A stretch of 43,115 bases of DNA from an uncultured Acidobacteriota bacterium (GTDB lineage: Bacteria; Acidobacteriota; Vicinamibacteria; Vicinamibacterales; UBA2999), in the NCBI GenBank assembly GCA_902826515.1, contig CADEFD010000030.1:1-43115 (forward strand), in the 5' to 3' direction. The notes beneath the pieces were generated by a model. That model made no database searches. It was not told the DNA's origin and worked only from the letters and a program-made list of their open reading frames with translations. Within the stretch, counting starts at the first letter, position 1, and every line of letters starts with the position of its first letter. The translations under genes and the position numbers were made by a program. Of the stretch, positions 1 to 7,294 are shown one piece after another.

Positions 1-1141
1 GGCGGTACTCGAACTTGTCGACCGCCTTCATCAGGCCGATGTTGCCTTCCTGAATCAGGTCGAGGAACTGCAGGCCGCGGTTCGTGTACTTCTTGGCGAT
101 CGAGACCACGAGGCGGAGGTTGGCTTCGACCAGCTCCTTCTTCGCCTGTTCGGCCTGCGCTTCGCCGCGCATGATGACCTCGAGGGTGTGGCGGAGGTTC
201 TCGGGGCTCTCCTCGAGCCCGTCGCTCAGCCGCTTCACCTCGACCTTCAGGTCCTTCTCGCGCTTGAGGAGGTTCTTCTTCTCCTCTTCCTTCAGCTTGG
301 GCGTCTTCTTGGTGACGACCTTCGGGTTCAGCGTGCGGCGCACCAGGTCGAGCTCGCGCTGCACCTTCTGCACGGCCTCGACGGCGTCCTTCACTTCCTC
401 GATCATCCGGCGCTTCACGGCTTCCGTGAATTCGATCTTCCGGATGAGCTTCGACACCTCGACCTGGGCGCGCATGTGCTTCCACGCGGCCTTGCGGTAC
501 TTCTTCTTGTCCTTCTTCAGGATGGTGTCGAGCTTCTCGCGCAGCTTCTCTTCGTTCGTGCGCGCCTTGCGCACGTTGTCGATCTGCTTGAGGAACTGCT
601 GGGCGCGCTGCTCGATGCGGTCGTCCGTGATCTCTTCGTCGTTGAAGATCACGAGCTCGCGGACGGTGCGTTCGCCGGCCTTGAGCTGGTCGCCCATGCG
701 GATGACGGCCTTGATGATGGCCGGCATGCGCGAGATCGACTTGATGACCGAGAGCTTGCCGCGCTCGATGCGCTTGGCGATCGCCACTTCACCCTCGCGG
801 GTGAGCAGCGGCACCGTGCCCATCTCGCGCAGGTACATGCGGACGGGGTCGTTGGTCTTGTCGAGGGCGCCCGGGGTGAGGTCGAGCTCCATCCCGTCTT
901 CGGTGGTGGCGGGACCCTCGCCGCGCTCCATCGTGTCGCGCTCGCGGTAGCCCTTTTCGGTATCGACCAGGTCGATGCCGGCGTTGCCGAAGACCGTGAA
1001 CAGCTCGTCAAGTTCTTCGGGGTTGGACGTCAGCTCCGCGGGAAGCACGTCGTTCACCTCGTCGTACAGGAGATACCCCTTCTCCTTGCCGATGAGGATG
1101 AGCTGACGGACCTCTTCGAAGCGTTCTTCGAGGGACGACAA
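1..1141 (-). CDS. rpoD: Primary RNA polymerase sigma factor RpoD (partial, C-terminal part beyond the left edge)
   Basis: Housekeeping sigma-70 factor that directs core RNA polymerase to promoters. The first 380 codons are visible. The chosen start is a TTG at 1141, with GGAGG 8 nt upstream and the N-terminus reading [20 protein letters not shown], typical of region 1.1. Region 1.2 ([11 protein letters not shown], near residue 98) follows, then a long charged non-conserved segment rich in Lys and Glu. Region 2.1-2.2 ([14 protein letters not shown] and [17 protein letters not shown]) ends at the window edge. The DNA-binding regions 2.4, 3 and 4 lie outside. The gene follows dnaG after a 94-nt spacer, the usual dnaG-rpoD macromolecular-synthesis order. 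The TTG start is a weak codon choice; I see no better in-frame start. Confidence 0.95.
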   Translation of the reverse strand, partial: MSSLEERFEEVRQLILIGKEKGYLLYDEVNDVLPAELTSNPEELDELFTVFGNAGIDLVDTEKGYRERDTMERGEGPATTEDGMELDLTPGALDKTNDPVRMYLREMGTVPLLTREGEVAIAKRIERGKLSVIKSISRMPAIIKAVIRMGDQLKAGERTVRELVIFNDEEITDDRIEQRAQQFLKQIDNVRKARTNEEKLREKLDTILKKDKKKYRKAAWKHMRAQVEVSKLIRKIEFTEAVKRRMIEEVKDAVEAVQKVQRELDLVRRTLNPKVVTKKTPKLKEEEKKNLLKREKDLKVEVKRLSDGLEESPENLRHTLEVIMRGEAQAEQAKKELVEANLRLVVSIAKKYTNRGLQFLDLIQEGNIGLMKAVDKFEYR

Positions 1142-1235
1142 GGGCGTTACCTCCGACGAATATTGCGCGCGGCCCTTATGAGCGTGATGGAGCGTTCGTG
1201 TGCGGGACAATTCTTCATTGTATCGCGGCGGGCGG

Positions 1236-2996
1236 TTATGTTTCGCCAAGATGACGCCTCATCGCAATCTTTTTCATGACCAGTTCCGTGAGCCGCGCGG
1301 ACCCCGGGTCCTTCGCGGCGAGGGTGAGAATCTCGTGGTCGATCTCTGCAAGTTCGCGCTTCATACGATCGCGCTGGAGCGCCTCGGCGCACGCCTTCAG
1401 GTCCGTTACCGGCGCCTGCCGTTCGGTGCCGGCCTGCGCGAGCATCCGCGCCTCTCTTTCAGTTAGACGCTCCATAAGCGCATTTGGCAGCACGGACGGG
1501 TCACCCCAGGCCAGCTCGCACGCCTTCCGGAGCACCTGCTCGGAGGCAAGCCCTTCCAAATCAGCCTCTTGCAGGCTCTGAAGGACTTTGGCGACGTCTT
1601 CCGGTGTGTGCAGAATTGCCCACAACAGCCCGCGTTCGGTTTCGGTCAGGTGGGTCGCGGCCGGGCTGGTGCGCACCGGGAGCGTGGTCTTCCGGGCGGC
1701 GGCGGCTTTGCGGATCTCGACCCGCACCACCTCTTCGGTGACCCTCGCCTTGTGAGCCAGCCGGTCGGCGAACTGGTCGCGCGTGGCCGGATCGGGAATC
1801 CGCGCCGCCACGGCCAGCATCTGCTGGAGGAACTCGCGGCGCCCTTCGTCGCGTGTGAGATTGTGTGCAGCGGCGGCCCGGTCGAGCAGGAACTCGAGAT
1901 ACGGCTGCGAGCGGCGCAGTTCAGCCAGATAGGCGTCGCGCCCCTGCGTCTGCATGAAGGTGTCGGGGTCGTCGTTGCCCGGGAGCCGCACCACGTTCAC
2001 GTCGAAGCCGGCCTCGACGAGCAGCTCACTCGACCGTTCAGCGGCGTTCTGCCCGGCGTTGTCGGGGTCGAAGTTGATGATGACCTTCGGCGCGAACCGG
2101 CGCAGCATCTGCGCCTGCTGGGTGGTGAGCGCCGTGCCGCAGGTGGCCACGACCGGCAGTCCGCCGGCCTGATAGAGCTGGGCGAAGTCGAAGTAGCCCT
2201 CGACGACGATGGCAAAGCCGGCCTTGCGCAGGTCCGCCTTCGAGAGGTTCAGGCCGTAGAGCGTGCGGCTCTTCGTGTAGATCGGCGTCTCGGGCGAGTT
2301 CAGGTACTTCGGCACCTGGTCGGGTTCGAGGGCGCGGCCGCCGAAGGCCACGATCGATCCGCTGTCGCGCGCGATGGGCACCATCAGCCGGTTGCGAAAG
2401 CGGTCCTGCACCGTGCCGTCGTCGCGCACGCTGACGAGGCCGCTCTGGCGGATGAGCCCTTCAGCGAACCCCTGCGCCTTGAGCCGCTTGTAGAGTCCGT
2501 CGCGCACCGGCGGCGCCCAGCCGAGTTTCAGCGCGGCCACCGTGGCCGTCGTGAGGCCGCGGTCGCGCTGCAGATACTCGCGGTAGCGTGCCCCGGCGGG
2601 CGAGGCGAGCTGCTCGGCGAAGTGGGCCGCCGCGATGTCGTGCATCTTCAGGAGCGCCTCACGTTCGGCGGCACTTTCCGTCTGTCCTTCGCCGGCTTCC
2701 ATCTCCGGAATCGGGATGCCGAACTTGCCGGCGACGTGTTTCACCGTGTCCTGGAAGCCGAGCTTCTCCTGCAGCTCGACGAACTTGAACACGTCGCCGC
2801 CGACGTTGCAGCCGAAGCAGTGGAAGAAGCCCTTGTCGCGGTTGACCGTGAACGACGGCGACTTCTCGGAGTGGAACGGACAGAGCCCCTTGTAGCTCGC
2901 GCCGGCCTTGCGCAGCGAGACGTAGTCCTGAATCACCGCGACGATGTCAGCGGCGGCGCGCACTTCGTCGATGAAGGACTGGGGGAACTTGGGCAT
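1236..2996 (-). CDS. dnaG: DNA primase DnaG
   Basis: Synthesises RNA primers for DNA replication. It is 586 residues long, a usual size. The N-terminal CHC2 zinc-binding domain has its ligands in place (C39, H42, C60, C63, in [13 protein letters not shown] and [12 protein letters not shown]). It is followed by the primase core and the TOPRIM segment with the acidic [11 protein letters not shown] motif, and then [11 protein letters not shown]. The C-terminal helicase-interaction region is short and divergent, as is common outside the enterics. It starts at ATG 2996. I see no clear Shine-Dalgarno, because the upstream sequence is a GC-rich repeat. The gene is first in the dnaG-rpoD pair. Confidence 0.97.
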   Translation of the reverse strand: MPKFPQSFIDEVRAAADIVAVIQDYVSLRKAGASYKGLCPFHSEKSPSFTVNRDKGFFHCFGCNVGGDVFKFVELQEKLGFQDTVKHVAGKFGIPIPEMEAGEGQTESAAEREALLKMHDIAAAHFAEQLASPAGARYREYLQRDRGLTTATVAALKLGWAPPVRDGLYKRLKAQGFAEGLIRQSGLVSVRDDGTVQDRFRNRLMVPIARDSGSIVAFGGRALEPDQVPKYLNSPETPIYTKSRTLYGLNLSKADLRKAGFAIVVEGYFDFAQLYQAGGLPVVATCGTALTTQQAQMLRRFAPKVIINFDPDNAGQNAAERSSELLVEAGFDVNVVRLPGNDDPDTFMQTQGRDAYLAELRRSQPYLEFLLDRAAAAHNLTRDEGRREFLQQMLAVAARIPDPATRDQFADRLAHKARVTEEVVRVEIRKAAAARKTTLPVRTSPAATHLTETERGLLWAILHTPEDVAKVLQSLQEADLEGLASEQVLRKACELAWGDPSVLPNALMERLTEREARMLAQAGTERQAPVTDLKACAEALQRDRMKRELAEIDHEILTLAAKDPGSARLTELVMKKIAMRRHLGET

Positions 2997-3000
2997 GGAA

Positions 3001-3035
3001 CGGGGGCTCGGGTCTCGGGGCTCGGGTCCCGGGGC
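3001..3035. repeat. GC-rich dispersed repeat, copy A
   Basis: Two tandem copies of a GGGCTCGGGTCYCGGGG unit lie directly upstream of the dnaG start. Related copies occur at 9746-9773, 36099-36127 and 42082-42109, always between genes or in a leader. The unit is GC-rich and partly self-complementary (GGGTCCCGGG-type), so it could fold in RNA or single-stranded DNA. Its function is unknown. Confidence 0.6.
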
Positions 3036-3071
3036 GGAGACCTGTCTACTCTACTGCGCCGTGGGGCCCGG

Positions 3072-3099
3072 CTGACGCGGCCCGCGGGACTGGTATACT
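3072..3099 (+). promoter_or_regulatory. Predicted promoter for the small membrane protein gene
   Basis: CTGACG (3072-3077), a 16-nt spacer and TATACT (3094-3099) resemble sigma-70 elements. The -10 box is preceded by TGG, giving an extended -10. Transcription would start near 3106, leaving a leader of about 78 nt with the GGAGG ribosome site before GTG 3184. Confidence 0.5.
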
Positions 3100-3183
3100 C
3101 CGGCTCTCCCCGCTCAGTCTGCAGGTTCGTACGGCTGGACATCCCCCGTCCCGCCCGAGGCGCATCGCGCCCGGAGGTGACCG

Positions 3184-3408
3184 GTGACGTACTGGATCGA
3201 GTTCAAGAACACCATCCTGCCGTGGATGCTGGCGGGGGCCGTCGTGACGTTCCTCGTGCACGAGCACCGCCAGACGACCGAAGCGCTCATGGGCGCCAAC
3301 GCGCGGCTGGCCATGGCCATCGAGCAGCAGGGCAAGGCGCTCGAAGGGGTGCGCCAGCTGCTCGCGACCCAGGGGTATACCGTGCCCCCTCCCGGCGCTC
3401 CGCAGTAG
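3184..3408 (+). CDS. Small single-pass membrane protein, unknown function
   Basis: A 74-residue protein starting at GTG 3184, with GGAGG 6 nt upstream. Residues about 10-26 (ILPWMLAGAVVTFLVHE) form one transmembrane helix. The rest is a hydrophilic, probably helical tail (MAIEQQGKALEGVRQLLATQ) ending in PPPGAPQ. I do not recognise the family. It lies 50 nt upstream of a minimal LAS-type metallopeptidase in the same direction and shares its presumed promoter. That pairing of a small membrane protein with a wall-peptidase-like protein recalls phage holin-endolysin pairs or a membrane partner of a cell-wall hydrolase. No sequence identity to holins is claimed. Confidence 0.65.
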   Translation: MTYWIEFKNTILPWMLAGAVVTFLVHEHRQTTEALMGANARLAMAIEQQGKALEGVRQLLATQGYTVPPPGAPQ

Positions 3409-3458
3409 TCCGCGGCCTGCGTGAGCACGTCCGGCTGACTTCGCGGCACGCACTCCGG

Positions 3459-3740
3459 ATGTTCGATCTGGCGGACATCTGGGCCACCCGCACGGGCGAG
3501 GACGTCCGCCTCGTGTCGGCGAACGATCACGTGCACAATCGCCGGTCCGCGCACTACGCGGGCCAGGCGATCGACCTCCACAGCTCGGCCAACGGCCGGC
3601 TGGCGCGGATGCTGCGCGATTTCGGCTACTTCGTGTTGTGGAACGTGCCGGGGCATTTCAGCCACGTGCACGTCGAGACGCCCGGCCTGCCGCCGGCGCT
3701 CAGCGCCGCTCGAAACCCTGCAGCACGCCCACGGCGTTGA
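3459..3740 (+). CDS. Minimal LAS (M15-like) metallopeptidase
   Basis: A 93-residue protein from ATG 3459. It carries the LAS-peptidase zinc signature exactly: S30-x-H32-x2-G35-x-A37-x-D39 (SAHYAGQAID), then H69-x-H71 (FSHVHVE). The LAS superfamily includes D-Ala-D-Ala carboxypeptidases and murein endopeptidases such as VanX, VanY and MepA. A peptidoglycan or D-amino-acid peptide substrate is therefore likely but not proven. No signal peptide is visible and the Shine-Dalgarno is weak, so translation may depend on the upstream gene. The last 41 nt overlap the 3' end of the convergent deacetylase gene. The domain is close to the lower size limit of the fold. The true start could lie upstream at a non-standard codon. 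Confidence 0.6.
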   Translation: MFDLADIWATRTGEDVRLVSANDHVHNRRSAHYAGQAIDLHSSANGRLARMLRDFGYFVLWNVPGHFSHVHVETPGLPPALSAARNPAARPRR

Positions 3741-4731
3741 GGCCGATGTCGTCCACCGCGTAGCCGCCCTCCATCACGAAGAGCGTGGGGCGGGCGAGCG
3801 TGGCGATGGCGGCGCCGAGGCGCGGAAAGTCGTCGCGCGTCAGCCGGAAGCCGGAAATCGGATCGTGCTCGTAGGTGTCGACGCCGAGCGAGACGACGAG
3901 CGCGTCGGGGCGGAACGCGGTGATGACGGCGCAGGCATCGGCGAGGGCCGCACCGTAGGTGGCCCAGGTCGAACCCTGCGGCAGGGGGTAGTTGCACGTG
4001 GCGCCGAGGCCGGCGCCGGTGCCGCGTTCGTCGGCGTGGCCGAGGAAGTACGGGTACTCGTCGAGCGGGTCGGCGTGGATCGACACGAAGCAGACGTCGG
4101 GCCGGGGCTCGAAGATCTGCTGCGTGCCGTTGCCGTGGTGATAATCCACGTCGAGCACGGCGACGCGCGCGCAGCCGTGGTCGCGCAGGTACTGCGCGGC
4201 GATCGCGGCGTTGTTCAGGTAACAGTAGCCGCCCATGGCCGCGGCCGCGGCATGATGGCCCGGCGGGCGGCAGAGCGCGAAGGCGCTCGTGGCGCCGTCG
4301 AGAACCACCTGCGCGCCGGTGAGCGCCACGTCGGCGCTCGCCTGCACCGCGTCCCACGTGCCGGACGTGATCGGCACGCCGGCATCCGACGAGTAGAAGC
4401 CGAGCCGGCCGTCGATGTGGTGCGGCACGCGGTCGTGGCGCACGCTCGGCACCGGCCAGACGAGCGGCAGCGCGTCGTTCGTGCGGCCGAGTGCCGTCCA
4501 GTCGGTCCACGCCTGTTCCAGGAAGGCCACGAACCCGGCGTCGTGCACCCGGCGCACCGGATCGAGCCCGAAGGCGCGCGGCGCGACCACGTCGCCGAGG
4601 CCGACCTCCCGCACACGGGCCAGGATCATCTCGGCGCGCCTGGGCATCTCGAAGCAGGGCTTGAGCGTGCCGTCGATGAGTTCGGCGGTGCCGTGGTGGT
4701 GGTGGTGGCGATCGGAGTAGATGGTCAGCAT
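3700..4731 (-). CDS. Acetylpolyamine amidohydrolase-like, class II HDAC-fold deacetylase
   Basis: A zinc hydrolase of 343 residues that probably removes acetyl groups from polyamines or related acylated amines. The N-terminus (MLTIYSDRHHHHHGTAELIDG), the segment around FEMPRRAE and the whole domain pattern match bacterial acetylpolyamine amidohydrolases better than AcuC. Active-site residues are intact: H159/H160 (RPPGHHA), D196 and H198 (DVDYHHGNGTQ), D285 (SLGVDT) and Y324 (EGGY). ATG 4731 is chosen because upstream residues have no family counterpart. The gene begins 14 nt after the stop of the SDR-like gene, so the two form an operon. The run of five His near the N-terminus lies at a position that is His-rich in the family. 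No polyamine synthesis or transport gene is nearby. Confidence 0.88.
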   Translation of the reverse strand: MLTIYSDRHHHHHGTAELIDGTLKPCFEMPRRAEMILARVREVGLGDVVAPRAFGLDPVRRVHDAGFVAFLEQAWTDWTALGRTNDALPLVWPVPSVRHDRVPHHIDGRLGFYSSDAGVPITSGTWDAVQASADVALTGAQVVLDGATSAFALCRPPGHHAAAAAMGGYCYLNNAAIAAQYLRDHGCARVAVLDVDYHHGNGTQQIFEPRPDVCFVSIHADPLDEYPYFLGHADERGTGAGLGATCNYPLPQGSTWATYGAALADACAVITAFRPDALVVSLGVDTYEHDPISGFRLTRDDFPRLGAAIATLARPTLFVMEGGYAVDDIGLNAVGVLQGFERR

Positions 4732-4745
4732 GGGCGTGGCGCCGG

Positions 4746-6290
4746 CTACCAGTCGGCGGGCCGGTAGTCCTTGAGGAACTGGCCCCACACGTGGGTGCCG
4801 GTGTTGATGCCGTCGATGATCGGATCGACGATGCGGGCGGCGCCGTCCACGATGTCGAGCGGCGGATGGAAGCCCTGTTCGGCGGTTTTCCTCGCCGCGA
4901 TCTGCGCCGGGTCTTCGTCGGTCACCCAGCCGGTATCCACGCTGTTCATGTGGATGCCGTCGGCGTGATAGTCGGCGGCCGCGGTGCGCGTCATCATGTT
5001 GAGCGCCGCCTTGGCCATGTTGGTGTGCGGGTGCCGCGTGGTCTTGAACTTCCGGTAGAACTGGCCCTCGACCGCCGACACGTTCACGATGTGCTTCTCG
5101 CGGCCCGGCGTGCGCAACATGAGCGGCTTCAGCCGCGCGTTCAGCAGGAACGGCGCCACCGCGTTCACGAGGTGCACTTCGAGCAGCTCCACGGCCGCCA
5201 CTTCATCGAGGCGCAGGCGCCACGAGTTGGTCTCGCGCAGGTCCACCTGCTGCAGGTCCTGATCGAGCAGTCCCACGGGGAACAGATCACGTCCGGCGGC
5301 GTCGTCGGGCAGCAGCGACACCTGTGACAACGCCGCCGCGTGGGTCACGCCGGCGAGGGCCAGCGCCGGCGGCGCCGCGAGCGCCACGCCGGCCTCGGGC
5401 AGGACGTGCGCGGCGCGCAGGCCTTCGTAGGCGCCGAGCAGCGCGCGGGCCGGCGCCGGCAGCCCGTCGAGCGCCGCCTGTTCGCCCGCCATCATGTGTT
5501 CGTAGAAGCCGGGCGGCCGGCGGACGGTCTGGCAGGCGTTGTTGACGATGACGTCGAGCCGTGTGCGCGTCGTGAGCAGGTGGCGGCAGAAGCCCTCGAC
5601 GCTCGGGGTATGGCGCAGGTCGAGGCCGAAGATCTCGAGCCGGTGGCCCCACTCCGCGAAGTCCGCCTCGGCGGCGTACCGCGCCGCCGAATCGCGGGGG
5701 AAGCGCGTGGTGACGATGAGGTGGGCGCCGGCGCGCAGCAGCTTGATGCCGGCCTGGTAGCCGATCTTCACGCGCCCGCCGGTGAGGAGCGCCACGCGGC
5801 CGGTGAGGTCGGCGAGTTCGGTGCGCTTGCGCAGGTTGAACTCGGCGCAGGCCGGGCAGAGCGCGTCGTAGAAGTGATGGATGGTCGCGTAGTCCTGCTT
5901 GCAGATGTAGCAGTTGCGCGGCTCGACGACGTCGCGGAACGCCGGATCGTCCTCCACTTCGTGCTGGGTGAACCCCGCCGGCGGCAGTACGTTCGGCGTC
6001 GTGAACACCGGCTTCTGTCGCAACTGACGGATGCCGGTGCCGGCGAGCACGGCCTGGTCGCGCTCGGCGGTGGCTGCGTGTCGACGCCGCACCATCGCCT
6101 TCGCCAGCTTGCGCCGCGCGCTCACGTCGGGACAGAAGACATCGCCGGCGGCGGTGATGAAACGCTGGCGTTCCTCGTCGGGCAGGGCGGCGAGCAGCGC
6201 CCGGTCGGCCGCCACCGCGTCGAGCAGCGCCGCCGCCGCGCGCAGCCGCGCGGTGAGGTCTCCGGAGTCGTCGTCGCGCGGTTCGGCCAT
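4746..6290 (-). CDS. SDR-fold protein with N-terminal Cys4 module; canonical catalytic Tyr absent
   Basis: A 514-residue protein. Residues 1-120 are helical and unrecognised. Residues 127-148 hold CYIC-x14-CPAC with an HH pair at 138-139, probably a zinc ribbon or knuckle. From about residue 162 a Rossmann SDR domain follows: LLTGGRVKIG (cofactor loop), NNAC (250-253), N376 and S405 (VNVSAVEG). The active-site YxxxK is replaced by T423-N-M-A-K427 (HPHTNMAKAALNM), so the usual proton donor Tyr is missing. Insertions of about 90 residues separate NNAC from the second half. Nucleotide binding is likely, but normal SDR redox chemistry is uncertain. A CATAAT box 7 nt upstream of ATG 6290 suggests a near-leaderless mRNA. 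It is transcribed with the downstream deacetylase gene. Confidence 0.8.
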   Translation of the reverse strand: MAEPRDDDSGDLTARLRAAAALLDAVAADRALLAALPDEERQRFITAAGDVFCPDVSARRKLAKAMVRRRHAATAERDQAVLAGTGIRQLRQKPVFTTPNVLPPAGFTQHEVEDDPAFRDVVEPRNCYICKQDYATIHHFYDALCPACAEFNLRKRTELADLTGRVALLTGGRVKIGYQAGIKLLRAGAHLIVTTRFPRDSAARYAAEADFAEWGHRLEIFGLDLRHTPSVEGFCRHLLTTRTRLDVIVNNACQTVRRPPGFYEHMMAGEQAALDGLPAPARALLGAYEGLRAAHVLPEAGVALAAPPALALAGVTHAAALSQVSLLPDDAAGRDLFPVGLLDQDLQQVDLRETNSWRLRLDEVAAVELLEVHLVNAVAPFLLNARLKPLMLRTPGREKHIVNVSAVEGQFYRKFKTTRHPHTNMAKAALNMMTRTAAADYHADGIHMNSVDTGWVTDEDPAQIAARKTAEQGFHPPLDIVDGAARIVDPIIDGINTGTHVWGQFLKDYRPADW

Positions 6291-6297
6291 CCCCGCG

Positions 6298-6303
6298 ATT
6301 ATG
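6298..6303 (-). promoter_or_regulatory. -10 box 7 nt before the SDR-like gene start
   Basis: CATAAT (minus strand) ends 7 nt before ATG 6290, with no Shine-Dalgarno between. It fits the leaderless pattern seen at several genes here. It overlaps the ATG at 6301 of the divergent J-domain gene. Confidence 0.45.
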
Positions 6304-6807
6304 GCAGGGCGGTTGGCCCCGGCGGGTCAAGCCGCGGCGGGCGCGGCCGATTCAGAGCATGTGCGTGCCGTGTCCTTTGCCGACGTGCTGGACGAGGCGC
6401 TCGGCCGCGTCGCCGCCGAGCCGGCCCGGACGGCCGTTCCGTCGCGGACGGCGTGGGCATCGGGCAGCGCCTCCAGCGCCGCCACGGGCTTCCTGTTTGC
6501 CCGGCCGTTGACCACCGCCGTGCCGCGCTGGCTGTCGGTGGCAGGCTCCGGGCCACGCCGCCCCGATCACGCGTTCCCTGACGAGGAACGGCGCGCGTTC
6601 AACCGGCTGCTGGATCTGGGCGCCCGCCTCGAGGCGAACTTCAGCGCCGACGACCTGCGCCGCGAGTATCGCCGCCTGGCGCAGCTGTTCCATCCCGACC
6701 GCCACAGCGGCGGCAGCGTGGTCGAACAGGGCAGTCTGGGCCGGACGTTTGCGGAACTCACCGAGCGCTACCGCTGCCTGCGCGCGTTCGTCGAACCGCG
6801 TCACTAA
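6301..6807 (+). CDS. J-domain (DnaJ-like) protein
   Basis: A 168-residue protein if ATG 6301 is used. The C-terminal third is a J domain with the HPD tripeptide at 131-133 (REYRRLAQLFHPDRHSGG) and a following helix (RTFAELTERYRCLRAF), which would stimulate a DnaK-type Hsp70. The N-terminal 90 residues are low-complexity and Ala/Pro-rich. There is no Gly/Phe region, zinc finger or membrane segment, so it is a type III J protein whose partner is unknown. Only 10 nt separate ATG 6301 from the divergent SDR start and there is no ribosome site. GTG 6361 (VRAVSFADVLDEALG) is a credible alternative start. Confidence 0.75.
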   Translation: MAGRLAPAGQAAAGAADSEHVRAVSFADVLDEALGRVAAEPARTAVPSRTAWASGSASSAATGFLFARPLTTAVPRWLSVAGSGPRRPDHAFPDEERRAFNRLLDLGARLEANFSADDLRREYRRLAQLFHPDRHSGGSVVEQGSLGRTFAELTERYRCLRAFVEPRH

Positions 6808-6846
6808 CGCACCCGCCGCCCGCGCGAAGGTATCGTAGCCACGACG

Positions 6847-7287
6847 ATGGCTGCCTTCTCGGTCGGGGACGCCGTGCAGACGCCCCAGGGCAAGGGTGTC
6901 GTGCGCGAGCTGCGCAACGGCGGCCGCCTGCTCGTGCAGATCCAGGCGCGGATGGTGGTCGTCGCGGCAGTGGACGCCGCACCCACGGCGCCGTCCCGTC
7001 GCATCGCCGCGTCGCCCGCGCCAGCCGCGGCTGCGACGCCGTCGCGCGCCGGTCACGCGCCGGCCGAGGTCGACCTGCACGGACTGCGCGTGGACGAGGC
7101 GCTCCGTCGCATCGACGAGGCGCTCGATGCCGCGCTGCGCGCCGGCCACGCCGAGCTGCGCTTCATCCACGGACGCTCCGGCGGACGGCTGCGCGGCGCG
7201 CTCCATGCGCGGCTGCGCGGCATCTCCGCGGTGCGCGGCCTGCGGATCGACCCGCACAACGCCGGCGTGACGATCGTGGCGCTCTGA
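6847..7287 (+). CDS. Stand-alone Smr-domain protein
   Basis: A 146-residue protein. Residues 1-40 form a small beta-rich part (FSVGDAVQTPQGKGVVREL) resembling the linker barrel that precedes Smr in MutS2 proteins. A Pro/Ala linker follows, then a full Smr domain: VDLHGLRVDEAL, then FIHGRSGGRLRGAL. Smr domains are nucleases acting on DNA or RNA. This one has the LDLHG-type and HGxxxGxLR motifs with minor changes. A TATCGT box ends 10 nt upstream of ATG 6847, giving at most a very short leader. The gene converges on mutS2 with a 7-nt gap. The close layout suggests derivation from a MutS2 tail, but that is inference. Confidence 0.88.
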   Translation: MAAFSVGDAVQTPQGKGVVRELRNGGRLLVQIQARMVVVAAVDAAPTAPSRRIAASPAPAAAATPSRAGHAPAEVDLHGLRVDEALRRIDEALDAALRAGHAELRFIHGRSGGRLRGALHARLRGISAVRGLRIDPHNAGVTIVAL

Positions 7288-7294
7288 GGCGCGC

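Noticed and set aside
1569-3458. Long plus-strand open frame opposite dnaG that continues into the LAS peptidase
   Set aside because: Only the last 93 codons carry a recognisable domain; the earlier part mirrors dnaG codon positions on the other strand.
3184-3740. Frameshifted single gene joining the small membrane protein to the LAS peptidase
   Set aside because: The first frame ends naturally after a Pro-rich tail, no slippery site is seen, and the peptidase domain appears complete from its own ATG.
4680-4731. Five consecutive His codons near the deacetylase start, resembling an affinity tag
   Set aside because: The segment sits in the native N-terminal YSDxHxxHHG-like region of acetylpolyamine amidohydrolases and the surrounding DNA is ordinary chromosome.
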